This document shows positions 42,542 to 57,500 of a stretch of 64,000 bases of DNA, piece after piece; position 1 is the first letter of the stretch, and the number at the start of each line of letters is the position of its first letter. Source of the DNA: Methylomonas albis (lineage in GTDB: Bacteria > Pseudomonadota > Gammaproteobacteria > Methylococcales > Methylomonadaceae). A program made the translations under genes and the position numbers. Under the pieces are notes generated by a model. It was not told the DNA's origin, did not search any database, and worked only from the letters and a program-made list of their open reading frames with translations. The stretch spans positions 3,472,001-3,536,000 of the forward strand of contig NZ_JACXSS010000001.1 of NCBI RefSeq assembly GCF_014850955.1, given 5' to 3'.

Positions 42542-45500
42542 TCATACCAAAATCTCTTCAGGCTTAACTCCAATCAACAATACATCCACCAAATAATCAC
42601 TACCATGCAGACCAGTGCCCGTTGAATAGGGCACGCTGGCGAACTGGCCTTCGGCGTTGTCGTAGGCACCGCTGACGAATTGGCTTTGATTGTTGTAAGC
42701 ACCTGCGGTGAAAACCAGGCTGTCAAAACCTTGGTTTACATCCAAAACGAATAGTTTTTGGCCGTTCGGACTATCACCGCGAAACACGGTTTCACCGACC
42801 AAGGTGTTGCCATTGTAGGCTTGCAGCCTGCCTTCTTCACTGAGACCATTCAAACTATCGTCGTTGCTGAACAAGCGTGACAAACTGATCTGGGCTTCGT
42901 GGGCCAAGTGGGTCAGGCTGAAGCGTAAGGCTTCGCTACCATCTATTTCTTGCGAAACGCTGCTGGTGTTCAAAGATTTGCCGCTCACCCCCAAGTCGCC
43001 ACCGTAAATATCGCCGCCGTTGAGAGCGTTGACGTTTAAGGCATTCAAGCTGACTGCGCTCCAGCCTTCGCCGGTGTTGTTGACATTGGTTTTGTGACTG
43101 ATGCTGACATCGCTTGCGCTCCAGGCGTTGATCCAACCATTAGGATTGGCTTTGCTAATGGTAGCGGGTGCGTTGCCAAAGGTTTCGGTATCGTAAATCG
43201 CCACAGTTTTGCCGGCTACCGCATTGTATTGTCCGTCTTCGTCGATTAAATCAACGTTGATATGACGCACCACGCCGCCATTGGCAAAGACATGGCTGAC
43301 GTTGCTTAAGCCGGTATAGCTATTTTGGCTGCCATCGCCCCAGTGGACGATAATTTGATTGACAGTGTCTTGGCCCGGATCGGTAATTGAGCCCAGGTTG
43401 AGTTGGTAAGCTTGGCCTTCGTCGACTTTGTCCGCACCTGACACGGTAAGGTTAGGCGCAACGTTGCCGACCAACAGACTGTGGCTTTGCTGGGTTTGTA
43501 CACCCAAAGGATCGGTGGCGGTGACTTGGATGGTGTAAGCCGTCGGATTCACTAGATCAGCATTGCCATCCAAATAAAGATGGCTGACAACGCCGCCCAA
43601 TGCCGATAGTTCGGCGGCGGTTAGGGTTTGCAGTGCCGATCCGTCGGCCCAATCGATCGATAGACTTAAACCTGCATTACCGGTGTCGGCGTCAGCGGTT
43701 TGTATCGTCAATTGGTAGTCGATGCCTTCCAGGGTTTGGCTGCCGCCTTGCAGAGTCAGTTCCGGCGCGTTGTTGATGACGATACCGGTGGTGTCAACAG
43801 CAACCAAGGCTAGATCCGCAGGGTTGCCGGCAAGGTCGGTGATGCTGCTGCCGTTTAAGGCGATGGCATTGCCGATAACAATACCGTCGCTGTCGTATTC
43901 GCCAGCTTGAACCGTGTGACGGAACAACAAGGTGTCTGTGCCGTTGCCGGATAGATAAGCGGCAGTCACCGAGGTATTGCCGATTAACAGTGCTAGCGAA
44001 GGGGCCAAACTACCGAGATTGACCGTCACAGCCTCATTAAATCGCACGGCAATGTCGAGGTTGCTGCCTAATGCATAGCGGCCATTGGCTGGCGGAATCA
44101 GCTCGGTAACGGCAGGTCCGCCGGTATCGACATTCACAATCACATCGGCCTGCTCCGGCGCAACTTCGCGGTTGCCGGCATTGTCGGTGGCGAGGCTGTA
44201 GAAGGCATAACGGTGGCCATTCTGACCCTGATAGCTTGCCTCGGTCAGCTGGGTATTGGTCAGCCACGACGTGTAAGCGCCGCCGTTGTCCGAGACGTAG
44301 ACGGTGTAGCCGGCAATTGCAGAACCGGCATCACTACCGGACCAGCGCACCAGAAACTCCGGGCTGGCGACGGTTTCGGTTGCCGTGGCGGCCTGCACTT
44401 GGCTGAGCGGTTTATCGGCATCCAGAGTGTTGAACACCGCCGGGGTATCGATGGGTTCCTGGCTGGTGAAGACGATGGTGGCATGGGCATTGATCACGGC
44501 GCCGGTGCTTACGTCCGCTTTGGGTTTGATGCTGTAATTGACAAAACCTTCACCGGTGCCTTTGTCGACATTGGTCGGTAAGAAACCGATGCTGGGGTCT
44601 ACGGGGATTTCGCCGGTTTTGGGGTCTATCGTGGTAAAAGTCCAGAAGATTTCACCCTTGGCGACATCGATACCGGCGATGATATCCACCAAAAACCCTT
44701 TAGTGGCGGTCAAGTCCAGACGGTTGATGTAAAACGCCGTGTTATCGGGGACATGAATGCTGATGTCGCCCCAACCGAAATCGCCTAAACGGAAACTGTT
44801 TATATCTAAATCGCTGTCCAGTTTTTCGGTGATGGTGACTTCTTGGGCGGGTGCAGTGGCGGTGGCTTGGTTTTCAAAACGGATGGTGTAAGGAATTGCA
44901 TCGTCCGCGCTGAGCCAGTGGTCGGCACCAAAGCCTTCGGGGTGGAGAATGTCGTTGGGGTCTTTGGGGGAAATGATGGATATTAGGCCATTCATTATGT
45001 TATCCCATAAACTGTCTCTATTCCCAACCCACCAATCGGCTAGATGATCCCAAAAATTCAAATTATGCCACACATCTAACTCGCTATATTTGGATTGAAT
45101 AGCATGAATATAAGCTTGGCAATTGCCTCCGTTTTTGAAAGGACTTGATGGTGGAAAAGATTGAAAATCCCAATTTCCCACTCTTTGTATTGCGGCCCTC
45201 ATAGTATCGCCATCATAAATAGTAACGGAGCCATCACTATTCGTTATAAAGTCATAATTTGATGATATATCGTCCTTCCCATCAGGTCCCACGCCAACTC
45301 CTTTGTTATCTATAATCTCTCCATTTTTGTTATAAAAAACAACTTGTTTGTGAACTGTGTCGACATCGAGGTAACCAGTGATTGTAGTAGTATATGGATA
45401 ATTTTGTAACCCCATCATGTCAATCGGACGATACATAATAACAGCTGTATCGCCTGGATTTAACCCAAGTAAATCAGTCCAAAGGGTTGGTTGATTATTT

Positions 45501-48500
45501 GCATATTTGTATAGATTTTCTCCACCATTTATTCCAATCGGATCAACCGACAAAAACCGCCCCTCATCCGCGTTATAAAACCGCGCCCGCATAAAATCCA
45601 ATCCATTACCGGCATCCATCACCCCCCATTGCCCGACATACTCAAACGGGTTGGCGACGGCTTCGTTAGTCGTCAGGTTTTCACCAAACGGCAAATAACT
45701 ATAGCGGTCCACATAGCTTCCGGTAGCATTGGTCAAACCGGTGGTGGAACCCAGCGCATCAAAGTCATAATAATCGTTGCCGCCGGCATCGCTACGCGCT
45801 TCCAAACCCAAGCCGTGGGTGTAAACAGCCGACAACTGGCCTGCGCCGTCGTATTCCGCCACCACATTGACCATGCCGGTCGGATCCAACTGGTATTCGG
45901 TACGTACTCCGTTATGGATGCTGGCAATGCGGTTGCCCAGAGCGTCGTACTCGTAGTGCCAAGTATCGCCAGGGGTACTAACACCGATTAAATGGTTTTC
46001 GTCATCGTATGCATAAGTGGTGGTGACGCCGCCTTCTGTCTTACTGCTTAGATTACCGTCTTTGTCATAAGCATATTTGGCATTGCCGACATCGGTGTAT
46101 TGATTCAGCGCGTTGGTGGCGTAATCCGTCGTCACGCCACTGTCACTGACGGTAATGCGGTTACCGGCTGCATCGTAGCGATATTCGATGTGCCTGCTGT
46201 CGGGTAGGGTAACGCCGGTGAGTTGGCCGGTCGCGTCGTAGTCGTAGTGAGTAGTGCCGTCCAGCGTGGTCATGCTGGTGCGTTGCCCCACCTCGTTATA
46301 GGTGTAATCAAAACGCGAGTTGATACTGTCGTCGGCTTTGAAGTTGATTAAATGGGTAAGTTGCCCCGCCGCATCGTATTGGTAAGTGGTATAGGTGCCA
46401 TTGCCGTTGTCGCCCCGGCTCAAGCGGCCGTTTTCGTCGTATTGGTAGCTGGCGATGGTGTTATCGTTGGCATCGCTGAGTCTATCCAGCAGTCCTTGAT
46501 CGTTATAGCGATAGTGGGTGGTATGCCCTGCCGAATCCGACATTAGAGATTTACGGCCAACGCTATCGTAGCCGTAACTGAGCCAACGTCCTTCGGTATC
46601 GGTGGTTTTAATCAGGCGGTCGTAACTATCGTATTGGAAGCTGGTGGAACTGTCGGCATCGGTGGCTAGTGTCAGATTGCCATGAGCGTCGTAGCCGTAG
46701 CTGGCTTTACTGCCGTCGGCATACGTCTTTTCCAGGAGCTTGCCTTTGGCATCGTAGCGATAACTAATGCCATCGCCGCGGCGATTGACCATGCCGCTTA
46801 GGGTACCGTCGTCGTTATAACTGTATTGTTCTTTACTGCCATCGGCATAGGTAATTTGGTTGAGATTGCCGTTGACGTCGTAGCTGTAACTCAGCGGGTT
46901 GCCGCGCTGGTCGCTGACGTTGGCCAATTGGCCGTTTTGCGGGTTGTAGGCGAAATTAACGCTATGGCCCAATGCATCTTGGACGCTGAGCGGGTTGTTA
47001 TTGCCATCGTAGCTAATCTGGCTGACCGTGCCGTCTGGGTTGATCGTAGCTATTAAGTTGCCCTTGGTGTCGTAGTGCAATTGCGTCACCTGGCCCAGCG
47101 GGTTTTCCACTTGGGCGATTTGGCCGCGATCATTCAGCCACAAATGCGTGGTGTGGCCTTGGGCGTCTTTCACCAGCACTTCGTTGACGCCGACATATTC
47201 GTAAGTCGTGGTCTGTTGACCGGTGTTGACGCTTTGTTTAAGCAACTGGCCGGCACTGTTATATTCAAAATGTTGTACCGTGCCGTTGGGCAAAGTAATC
47301 GTGCTGACTTGTTGAGTACTGCCGGTACCGACATAATCGTAGTGGGTGGTGCCGTTTTGGGTGGTAATGTCCGTTAAGAATTCGGCATTGGTGTCGTAAG
47401 CAAAACTGGTGACATGGCCGTCTTGGTCGGTGATAGTGATTAATCGGCCTTGTTGGTTGTAAATGAAGGTTTGGCTGGCACCAAAGGCATTGCTGACTTG
47501 GCTTAATTGTCCGGCGGCGTTGTAGGTTGCCTGTAAGACGTTGCCGTTGCTGTCGACGACCGCGTGAAAGGTGCCATCGGCATTGAAATCGATTTTGCCG
47601 CCGCCCAGTTGCTGGAGGGTGAACACGCCGTATTGTTTGCTAAGCGTGCTACTGCCATCACTGGTATAGCTGCCATTGGTTTGCAGAACAAAGCGTTGTT
47701 GTAGACCGCCAATCTTAACCAGCACATCGCCGTTGCCTTGTTGAGTGGCGGTAATGTCCCAATCAAAGCTTCTGCCCCGTCCCAATACGCCGATCTCGGT
47801 GTCTTGGAGTAAGGCGCCGTTATTGGTGGCGCGTAAAAACGCCATCCGGAACAAGTCTTCGACACTGTTGGTGCGGCCTTCCAACGCGTCTTGTTGGGTT
47901 GCATTGCTATCCAACAGGGTTTGGTAGTCGGTTGTGCTTGAGCCTAGCTCTTGAATCAGGTTGGCTTTGATTTTTGACCATGCAGCGGCGTCAATTCCGT
48001 CCGGCTTGGCGGTTTCTAAAATGCTTGCCCAGTCCATACTTTGATTGCCGGCAAGGCTGGACACGCCAAGATTGACGGAGCCGGTGCCGGCAAAATTAGC
48101 CTTGAAGATCAGTTCATAACTGCCTTCCGCTCCCGGCGCCAGAATACCCGCCGGGCCACCTTCGCTGTCAACGGCTAAAAACTGCACGGAATTGGCTGTG
48201 AATTGGCTATCTTGCGGCAGTTTTAACAACACGTTGCCGGAGACATTCAGCACTGGCGCGGCGACATCGGTATCGCCGGTATTTTTGTAGTAAACCCGCA
48301 CCGTGCCTTGCTCACTGCTCGAACTATTACGAATGGCGCGCAAGGCGGGCGGGGTTTCCATGCCGTATTCGACATGCCCCAATGTGCCGCTAATGACATT
48401 GAAGCCATCGCTTAAGACGGCAGTGTGAGTGTCATCCGTCAGTTTAAGGTCATAAGCACCGACCGCCATGCCGCGCAAGTCGAAGGTTGCCCACAATTCG

Positions 48501-51500
48501 GAACCATCTTTCCAGACGATTTGCTGGGCGGCATGCGCGACGCCATCCGCGCCAATCAGCTGGGCATTGGTGTGGGTGGTAAATTCCGCGCCGTCGATGC
48601 GCACGGTGACTTGGCCTTTGTTGCTGCCCTGGTGCAGGCTTAAGTCGTCGATGCCAAAATGCAGGGTATCAGCAGTGATCGAGTAAGCACTGGCAGCGCT
48701 ATCGGCGTTATAAGCCATGATGTAATAGGTGCCGGCCTGGGTGTTTGGAATGGTGATACTTTGGTCGGGCGAATCGGCAACGCTATAACGGTAATCAAAG
48801 TTGGCGCGGCTAGGGATGTCGCCATGCCTGATAAACAGTTCGGTGCGTCCGGTGGCGCTGACGCTATCGAACGCCACTTTCAAGGTTTCGCCGGCCGCCA
48901 CATCAACCCGGTAGTAAGCCGAATTTGCCGCGCCAATACTGCCGTTGGCTGCGCTACCCAAGCTAAGTTGCGCCACATCAACCTTTACCGCATCGACCGA
49001 GGCTTTTAAATTATTGGCCTCATTGCTTTCCGGGATGACATTGCGGATGTCGCTACGGACGATGACTTGATAATTGCCAACCGCCAAGCCGGGCAATTGA
49101 CCGCTCACGGTTTGGGTGTAGCTGTCGCCGGGATTGAGGTTTTTGCTGATGTCCACGCGAGCGAATAGTTGATCGCGCACATCCCAAACATCATCCAGTG
49201 ACAGATAGACGGAATCTTGCCAACTGCTATTCAGGTTATCGGCGCTTTGATTGGTGACCGTGTAAGTGATGCTGGCTTGCTGTCCGAGCAAGTTGGTTTG
49301 CGGCACGGTAATGGTGCCGGCGACTAAATCGGTTAAAGGCGGTAGACTGATAGCTACCGGCGTGCTGTCGTGAGCCACGTTATTGCTTTCGCCGTCGCGT
49401 TCGTAGATTCCATCGTTACTGTCAACCACAGCATACACTTGGTAGGTACCGGACAGGCCGCTGGGTATGTGCAGGTTTATGCTGTTGCTTAACGTTGCGC
49501 TGGTAGCGAGCGGATTAAAACTGTCAGCATATCCCAGGTAAATATCGCTATCTCTATCCAACACTTGGTCGGGCGATAAATAAAACACCGTACGATAAGT
49601 TGAATTGGTTGGCGCACCGTTATTTTTTATGGTCCAGCTCAACGCCAGGTTTTGGCCGCTGACCGCTTGGTTGGCCGCGTCCAGTGAGCTGATGACCAAG
49701 TCCGGCATGGCACTGAGTACCACCGTGAGGGTGTTTGCAGCTTGTAAGCTGTTGTTGCCCAGCACACTATCTTGCACCCGGTGATTGACGTCAGCGGTTA
49801 CGAAAACATTGAAAATGCCTTGTAAGTCATTAGGCAACGCGAAGTTGCGGTTGACGGAATAAGTTTGATTGAAATCGAGCGTACCGTAATGGCCGACCGT
49901 ATCAAGAATGACATCATCGGCATTTCCCAGTACCGCATCGGTCGATAAGGTGATGGTATCGGTCCAGTAATTGGCTTCGGTCCTGTTGGCAAGGTTTTTA
50001 ACGGTGTAGGCAATGTTGATCGCTCTGCCCGAGTCAGCCGTTGCCGGTGTTGAAACACTGCTGACTTGTAAATCGGATGGACTGGCCAAGATGTTTAGAA
50101 GATTGCTTGGCGCTGTCGCATTGTTATTTTCTTGGTCCGCTTCAAAAACCTGATGGTTGAAATCGGTAACGGCGAAAATTGAATAGTTGCCGCTTAAGCT
50201 GTTAGGCAATACCACCAGCTCGTTGCGGTTGTAATGTTCGCCAGGGTTAAGCAAACCTTGATGGGCAAAAGTTGCCAATAACACATCATCGGCATTACCG
50301 ATGATGGCGTCTGTCGAGGCAATAATGGCATCCGTCCAAGCATTGGCAATACTGTCGCCTGTGCCTTGGTTGCTGACTTGCCAGCTTAACAATACGGCAT
50401 TTCCGGCCTGGCCCGTGGTAGGCATGGCAACTGTGTTGACCAGTAGATCAGCAGGTTGGCTGTTGATCGTGATTGCGGCAGAACTGACTGCGTTATTGGC
50501 GTTATCTTGTTCGAAAACTTCATTTTTACTGTCAGCGCTGACAATTAAATAATAATTACCGGTGATTCCGTTCGGCAAGGTCAGCGTGGCAGTGTTGCTG
50601 TATGCTTCATTCGGCTGTAATGCGCCGCTGTGATTGAGCTCTGTTAGTTTGATGTCATTGGCATCCAACAGACTGTCCAGGGATAAATAAACCGCATCTG
50701 TCCAGTTGGTATTGGGTGTGCTGGATAAGCCTCTATTGCTGACATGGTAGCTGAAGTTAAGGGTATGGCCCGCCAACGCGGTGCCGGGCACCCCCACGCT
50801 TTCAGTCATTAAGTCGGGCGGTGGGGTTAAATGTACGACCGTTGGAGTACTGTCGAAACCAACATCATTGGACGCGAATACATTGGATACGGGGGCAACG
50901 GGTATGACCCGAACAAAGAAGGTGTAGTCACCCGATTCGCCTACCGGTAAAGTTACGCTCTCGGTCGTCGTAAAATGAGTGGCGTTGTTGGCTTGGGGAA
51001 GATCATTGACGGTTTCGTATTTGTAGTAGCCGTATTTGTAATAACCATGCCTTTGGGTTGATGATGTACCAGGAAAGCTAAAACCACCGATACTTCCACC
51101 GCTGGATCCCGCCCCTGCCAGTGGGAGAATATAATTGGGGTCGTCTACCCAGATGTAGTAGCCTTGAGGTTCGGATGAGTTTAAGGGGGATCCAATTCCG
51201 TTTCCGCCCACGCCGCCGCCTAGCAGATCATGAAAAGGTAAATCTACCCATACCACCGTCTGATAATAAAGATCACGAGCAATAGTTTGTAACAGGGTGT
51301 CGCTAGCATCCAACACATCGTCTTTGGACATGTAAATTTGTTCTACCCACTCCGGAAACTTAATATCTCCAGCAATTGCCGCTTGTCCCGCGTTATCAAT
51401 GGTATAGGTGAGATTTAAGCGTTGGCCCGAGAAGGCCTGCGCTGGCGCGGCGACTGAAATAACCGCCAAATCCGATAACTCGGCAATGGGAATTGGCTGA

Positions 51501-54500
51501 ATGGTCAGTGTTGCACTGGCCCGGACATTGTCGTTTTCGTTGCCTTCGCTAACCTGCGCATTACGGTCCGCGACAACCAAAATATGATAGTCACCCTCTA
51601 ACTTGGGTAATGAGACCGTTGCGTTGTTGTTGTAAGTTTGTCCGACATCCAAATAAGCGGCATTAGTCGCTGAACCCAGATAAATATCCTTACTGTCGAA
51701 TACATTATCAGCCGATAAGTACACCCCATCGTTCCACACGGGAGTAGTGGTGGCCGCCGTTCCTGCATTGGTTACCGTCCACTGCACCTCAATTGAATGT
51801 CCCGTGAAAGCGGTGGTAGGTACAGTCACCGAGCCTACCTGAAGATTGGGTTTTAGTTCAGGGGAAATATGGATAGTTTGCGTGCTTATGGTGGTGTTAT
51901 TGGCTTCCCCGGTCACACCTTCGTTGACTGAATTGTTAACATCGGTGACGACGACAAAACGGTAGTCGCCACTAGGTAAATCACTGGGTAAAGCCAGGGT
52001 TTGAATGCGCTCTATCGAGCCGCCCGCCGGAATATTGCCTGTAAAATTAAAAGTACCCACTAAGCGATCTAAATCACCAGTATTGGGGTCATCCAAATAC
52101 ACCTTGTCCGTCCAAGTCGTATCGGCTCCCGCTAGGCCTGGGTTGCCGTCAATCCAGGAAAATTGAATTCTTTCGCCAGAACGCGCGGATTGCGGGCCAT
52201 CAATTTGCGTAACGGCAAGATCGGGATGCCGTTCGAGGCTGATGTTGAAATCTTTGCTTAAACTGAGGCCGTCAGCATCGATGACTTTAAGAGTTACCGT
52301 ATAGTTCGCTTGAGTCGTGAAATCGAACAAGCTGGCATCAGTAATGCGTAGTTGACTGCCAACAAGAGTGAAACGGCCACCCGCGTCGTCCAATAAGTTG
52401 TAATGCAAGCTATCGCCGACATCTGGATCGCTGGCCGATACATTGGCTACAAATAAGCCGTTGACTAAACTGGCTTCGTCGATTTTAGTAGTGCTTAAGC
52501 TCAGCGATGTGGGCGCTTCATTTATATTGTTTAGGGCAATGTTGAGGTTGCTAGTGACACTAACGCCTTGACCGTCGGCGGCGAGTATGACCACCGGGTA
52601 ACTATGTGCCGACTCGTAGTCCAAAATGGCACCGGCGGCGACGCGCAGTTCGTTGCCGACCAGGGTAAAACGACCATCGGCATTGTCCAGCAAGGTATAA
52701 CTTAAGGTATGACTGCCATCCAGCCCTAACCCATAGGTGTAAAGGTGACCAACGACGGTATCAGCCGGACTATTTTCGGCAATGCTGCTGGTATCCAGGC
52801 CGACACCATTGAGTTGCATGGCCGGTGTAAAGTTGTCATGCGTCAGGCTGGTGGCAATAACGTTCTGCAACACCAATGCAGTACGCCAACCTTGCGCGCT
52901 ATTGCTGACGCGATCAGGATCCAATTCTAAGAGCGTATTGGCGCCATCCTGTCTAAGACGCAGGTACCCTGATAATGGATCAAAAGGCGCGCTACCAATG
53001 GCATTGATGAAAGAACTGATGTCAATTACATCACCAACTGCGCCAACCGCAAAGTCGGTCACGTTGACCGTACTGACATTATCTAGTTGCAGGTGGTAAA
53101 TATCTCTGCCATTGCCTCCCGTCAGAGTGCTGCTATCAAGCCTATCCGGCGAATAGATGTAGAACTGATCGTCACCAACGCCACCGCTCAGGGTGTTAAT
53201 GTCCGCCACGCCGTCGATATTATTGGTGTAGTCTTTTAAGGTATCGTTACCATCTCCACCTAGAAGGCTATCGCTACCAGAATCACCATTAAGGAGGTCA
53301 TTACCCGCCAGACCACTTAAAGTGTCATTCCCATTACCACCGGACAATATGTCTCCGAATCCGGAAAGATCCCCGCCGGTAAGAATATCGTTGCCGTCTT
53401 CACCATATAATTCGTTACCGTTAGTGTCGCTGTTGGTGCCGGCGTTGCCGCCGATTAGCGTGTCGTTTCCGTTTCCGCCGTAGAGTTTGTCGTAGCCGTC
53501 GCCACCGACTAAGGTGTCGTCTCCAGTCCAGCCAAACAAGGTGTCGTCACTGCTCCCACCTGTACTGAGTTGCTCATTGATTTGCGCTGGCGTCACCGTG
53601 CCATCGACAAACACAAAGGTTTCGATGTTGAAACTGGCATCCGGATAAAATTGATCTTGGATGTAAAGCGATTCCCCGGTCGAGTTGATGGTGATTCTGA
53701 GGTCATAGGTATTGACCTTTTCAAAGCTGACATCGGCTTGGTTCAGGCCGATGAAAATCACTTGATCGGTACCGCCACGTCCGCTCCGACCGTCATCCTC
53801 TTGAATCCTGTCTTGGCCCGAACCTATGCCAAATCGATAGGTATCATCGCCCACTCCACCGTACAAGGTGTCGTCGCCAGCGCCGCCGTCTAGGCTGTCA
53901 TTGCCCCACAGACCGTATAATTGATCATTACCTTGATTACCCGTTAGCGTGTCGTTTCCGGTCCAGCCAAACAAGGTGTCGTCACTGCTGCCACCTGTAC
54001 TGAGTTGTTCATTGATTTGCGCCGGCGTCACCGTGCCATCGACAAACACAAAGGTTTCGATGTTGAAACTGGCATCCGGATAAAATTGATCTTGGATGTA
54101 AAGCGATTCCCCGGTCGAGTTGATGGTGATTCTGAGGTCATAGGTATTGACCTTTTCAAAGCTGACGTCGGCTTGGTTCAGGCCGGTGAAAATCACCTGA
54201 TCGGTACCGCCACGTCCACTCCGACCGTCATCCTCTTGAATCCTGTCTTGGCCCGAACCGATGCCAAATCGATAGGTATCATCGCCCGCTCCACCGTACA
54301 AGGTGTCGTCGCCGATACCTCCGTCTAGGGCGTCGTTTCCAGCCAAACCGTATAATTGATCATTTCCTTGATTACCCGTTAGCGTGTCGTTTCCGGTCCA
54401 GCCAAACAAGGTGTCATCACTGCTCCCACCTGTACTGAGTTGCTCATTGATTTGCGCCGGCGTCACCGTGCCATCAGCAAACACTAGGGTTTCGATGTTA

Positions 54501-57500
54501 TAGCTGGTGTCCGGGTAAAACTGATCCTTGATGTACAGCGATTCCCCGGTCGAGTTGATGGTGATTCTAAGGTCATAGGTATTGACCTTTTCAAAGCTGA
54601 CGTCGGCTTGGTTCAGGCCGGTGAAAATCACCTGATCGGTACCGCCACGTCCACTCCGACCGTCATCCTCTTGAATCCTGTCTTGGCCCGAACCGATGCC
54701 AAATCGATAGGTATCATCGCCCGCTCCACCGTACAAGGTGTCGTCGCCGATACCTCCGTCTAGGGCGTCGTTTCCAGCCAAACCGTATAATTGATCATTT
54801 CCTTGATTACCCGTTAGCGTGTCGTTTCCGGTCCAGCCAAACAAGGTGTCGTCACTGCTCCCACCTGTACTGAGTTGCTCATTGATTTGCGCCGGCGTCA
54901 CCGTGCCATCAGCAAACAGTAGGGTTTCGATGTTATAGCTGGTGTCCGGGTAAAACTGATCCTTGATGTAAAGCGATTCCCCGGTCGAGTTGATGGTGAT
55001 TCTAAGGTCATAGGTATTGACCTTTTCAAAGCTGACGTCGGCTTGGTTCAGGCCGGTGAAAATCACCTGATCGGTACCGCCACGCCCGCTCCGACCGTCA
55101 TCCTCTTGAATCCTGTCTTGGCCCGAACCTATGCCAAACCGATAGGTATCATCGCCCGCTCCACCGTACAAGGTGTCGTCGCCCGCGCCGCCGTCTAGGC
55201 TGTCGTTTCCGGCTAATCCGTACAGGGTGTCGTTACCATCGTTGCCGGTGAGGGTATCAGCACCAATGGTACCAGTAAGAACAAGCCTATTGCCAAAAGT
55301 TGCTAGGGCATTAACTTGGTCCCTGTTCAGATCGCCATCAGCAAAGCTGAACGTCTCTATCGCATAGCCGGTATCGCCGCTGAATTCGTTGCTGACATAA
55401 AGCACTTCTCCTGTGGCTTTGATCGTCAGTTTTAAGTCTGCCGTACCGATCTTCTCAAACTTGACGTCGGCTTGGCTTAAACCGCTAAAAAGTACTTTGT
55501 CATTACCACCCTGCCCACTATCATCGTGTTCGTTGATGGTATCCCGCCCCGAACCCACCCCAAAAACGTAGGTATCGTTGCCAGAACCTCCATGCAATTG
55601 GTCGTTGCCCGCACCACCATCCAACGTATCATCACCCCACAGACCATTCAGGGTATCGTTTCCTCCATTGCCACTTAAGGTCTCATTACCGACGTAGCCG
55701 TAAAGCACATCGGCGCCTGCAGTACCAACCAGGAATTTAGCATTGACCTGCTCCAGCGTCAGATTGCCATCCGTGAAACTGAACGTCTCTATCGCATAGC
55801 CGGTATCGCCGCTGAATTCGTTGCTGACATAAAGCACTTCTCCTGTGGCTTTGATCGTCAGTTTTAAGTCTGCCGTACCGATCTTCTCAAACTTGACGTC
55901 GGCTTGGCTTAAACCGCTAAAAAGTACTTTGTCATTACCACCCTGCCCACTATCATCGTGTTCGTTGATGGTATCCCGCCCCGAACCCACCCCAAAAACG
56001 TAGGTATCGTTGCCAGAACCTCCATGCAATTGGTCGTTGCCCGCACCACCATCCAACGTATCATCACCCCACAGACCATTCAGGGTATCGTTTCCTCCAT
56101 TGCCACTTAAGGTCTCATTACCGACGTAGCCGTAAAGCACATCGGCGCCTGCAGTACCAACCAGGAATTTAGCATTGACCTGCTCCAGCGTCAGATTGCC
56201 ATCCGTGAAACTGAACGTCTCTATCGCATAGCCGGTATCGCCGCTGAATTCGTTGCTGACATAAAGCACTTCTCCTGTGGCTTTGATCGTCAGTTTTAAG
56301 TCTGCCGTACCGATCTTCTCAAACTTGACGTCGGCTTGGCTTAAACCGCTAAAAAGTACTTTGTCATTACCACCCTGCCCACTATCATCGTGTTCGTTGA
56401 TGGTATCCCGCCCCGAACCCACCCCAAAAACGTAGGTATCGTTGCCAGAACCTCCATGCAATTGGTCGTTGCCCGCACCACCATCCAACGTATCATCACC
56501 CCACAGACCATTCAGGGTATCGTTTCCTCCATTGCCACTTAAGGTCTCATTACCGACGTAGCCGTAAAGCACATCGGCGCCTGCAGTACCAACCAGGAAT
56601 TTAGCATTGACCTGCTCCAGCGTCAGATTGCCATCCGTGAAACTGAACGTCTCTATCGCATAGCCGGTATCGCCGCTGAATTCGTTGCTGACATAAAGCA
56701 CTTCTCCTGTGGCTTTGATCGTCAGTTTTAAGTCTGCCGTACCGATCTTCTCAAACTTGACGTCGGCTTGGCTTAAACCGCTAAAAAGTACTTTGTCATT
56801 ACCACCCTGCCCACTATCATCGTGTTCGTTGATGGTATCCCGCCCCGAACCCACCCCAAAAACGTAGGTATCGTTGCCAGAACCTCCATGCAATTGGTCG
56901 TTGCCCGCACCACCATCCAACGTATCATCACCCCATTGTCCATTTAAATTGTCATTGCCTTGTTCACCAAAAAGAGAATCTTTCCCGTCACCGCCAGCCA
57001 GATAATCGTTAAAATTACTACCGATCAACGTGTTATCGCCAGCATTGCCGACAAAATTCCCCAAAGTAGCCACGTAATTAAATTGTGCTGAAGGATCCAG
57101 AAGGCTCCTACTCTCAATATCGCCCGTTTTTTGTTCTAAGGTCCAATCACCACCAAGCAAATTATTACCTGTTAGATTCTCCGAAGCAGCAATATCGGCA
57201 CCAGTTAGTTGTGCCAGAGAATTGATAAATGTTAGCCCGACGTCACCTTGGGCGACATTACAACCATAAAGTAATATGTCACCATTTGATGCAAGACTCT
57301 TACCTATCTGTTGTAGTTTTTGCTGATAGTCATCAATCGTTTGGCTATTTAAGACCGATGCGCCTAAATACAGAAATCCTATTGCACCATGACTGATAAT
57401 CTGAATAGAGTCCAGGTTTTCGCGACCTTGCAAAATATCGGCTATCTGCCAAACACCATCCAGTGAGCTATCCAGTAAATAGTATTCTGTTCCCATGGGC

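Noticed and set aside
43722..50552. Many 60-120 codon plus-strand frames opposite the giant gene
   Set aside because: They mirror the codon bias of the giant gene and have no ribosome sites or motifs.
53540..56990. CRISPR-like regular repeats
   Set aside because: The units are 432/435 bp, in frame and coding for RTX blocks; there is no short-repeat and spacer pattern.
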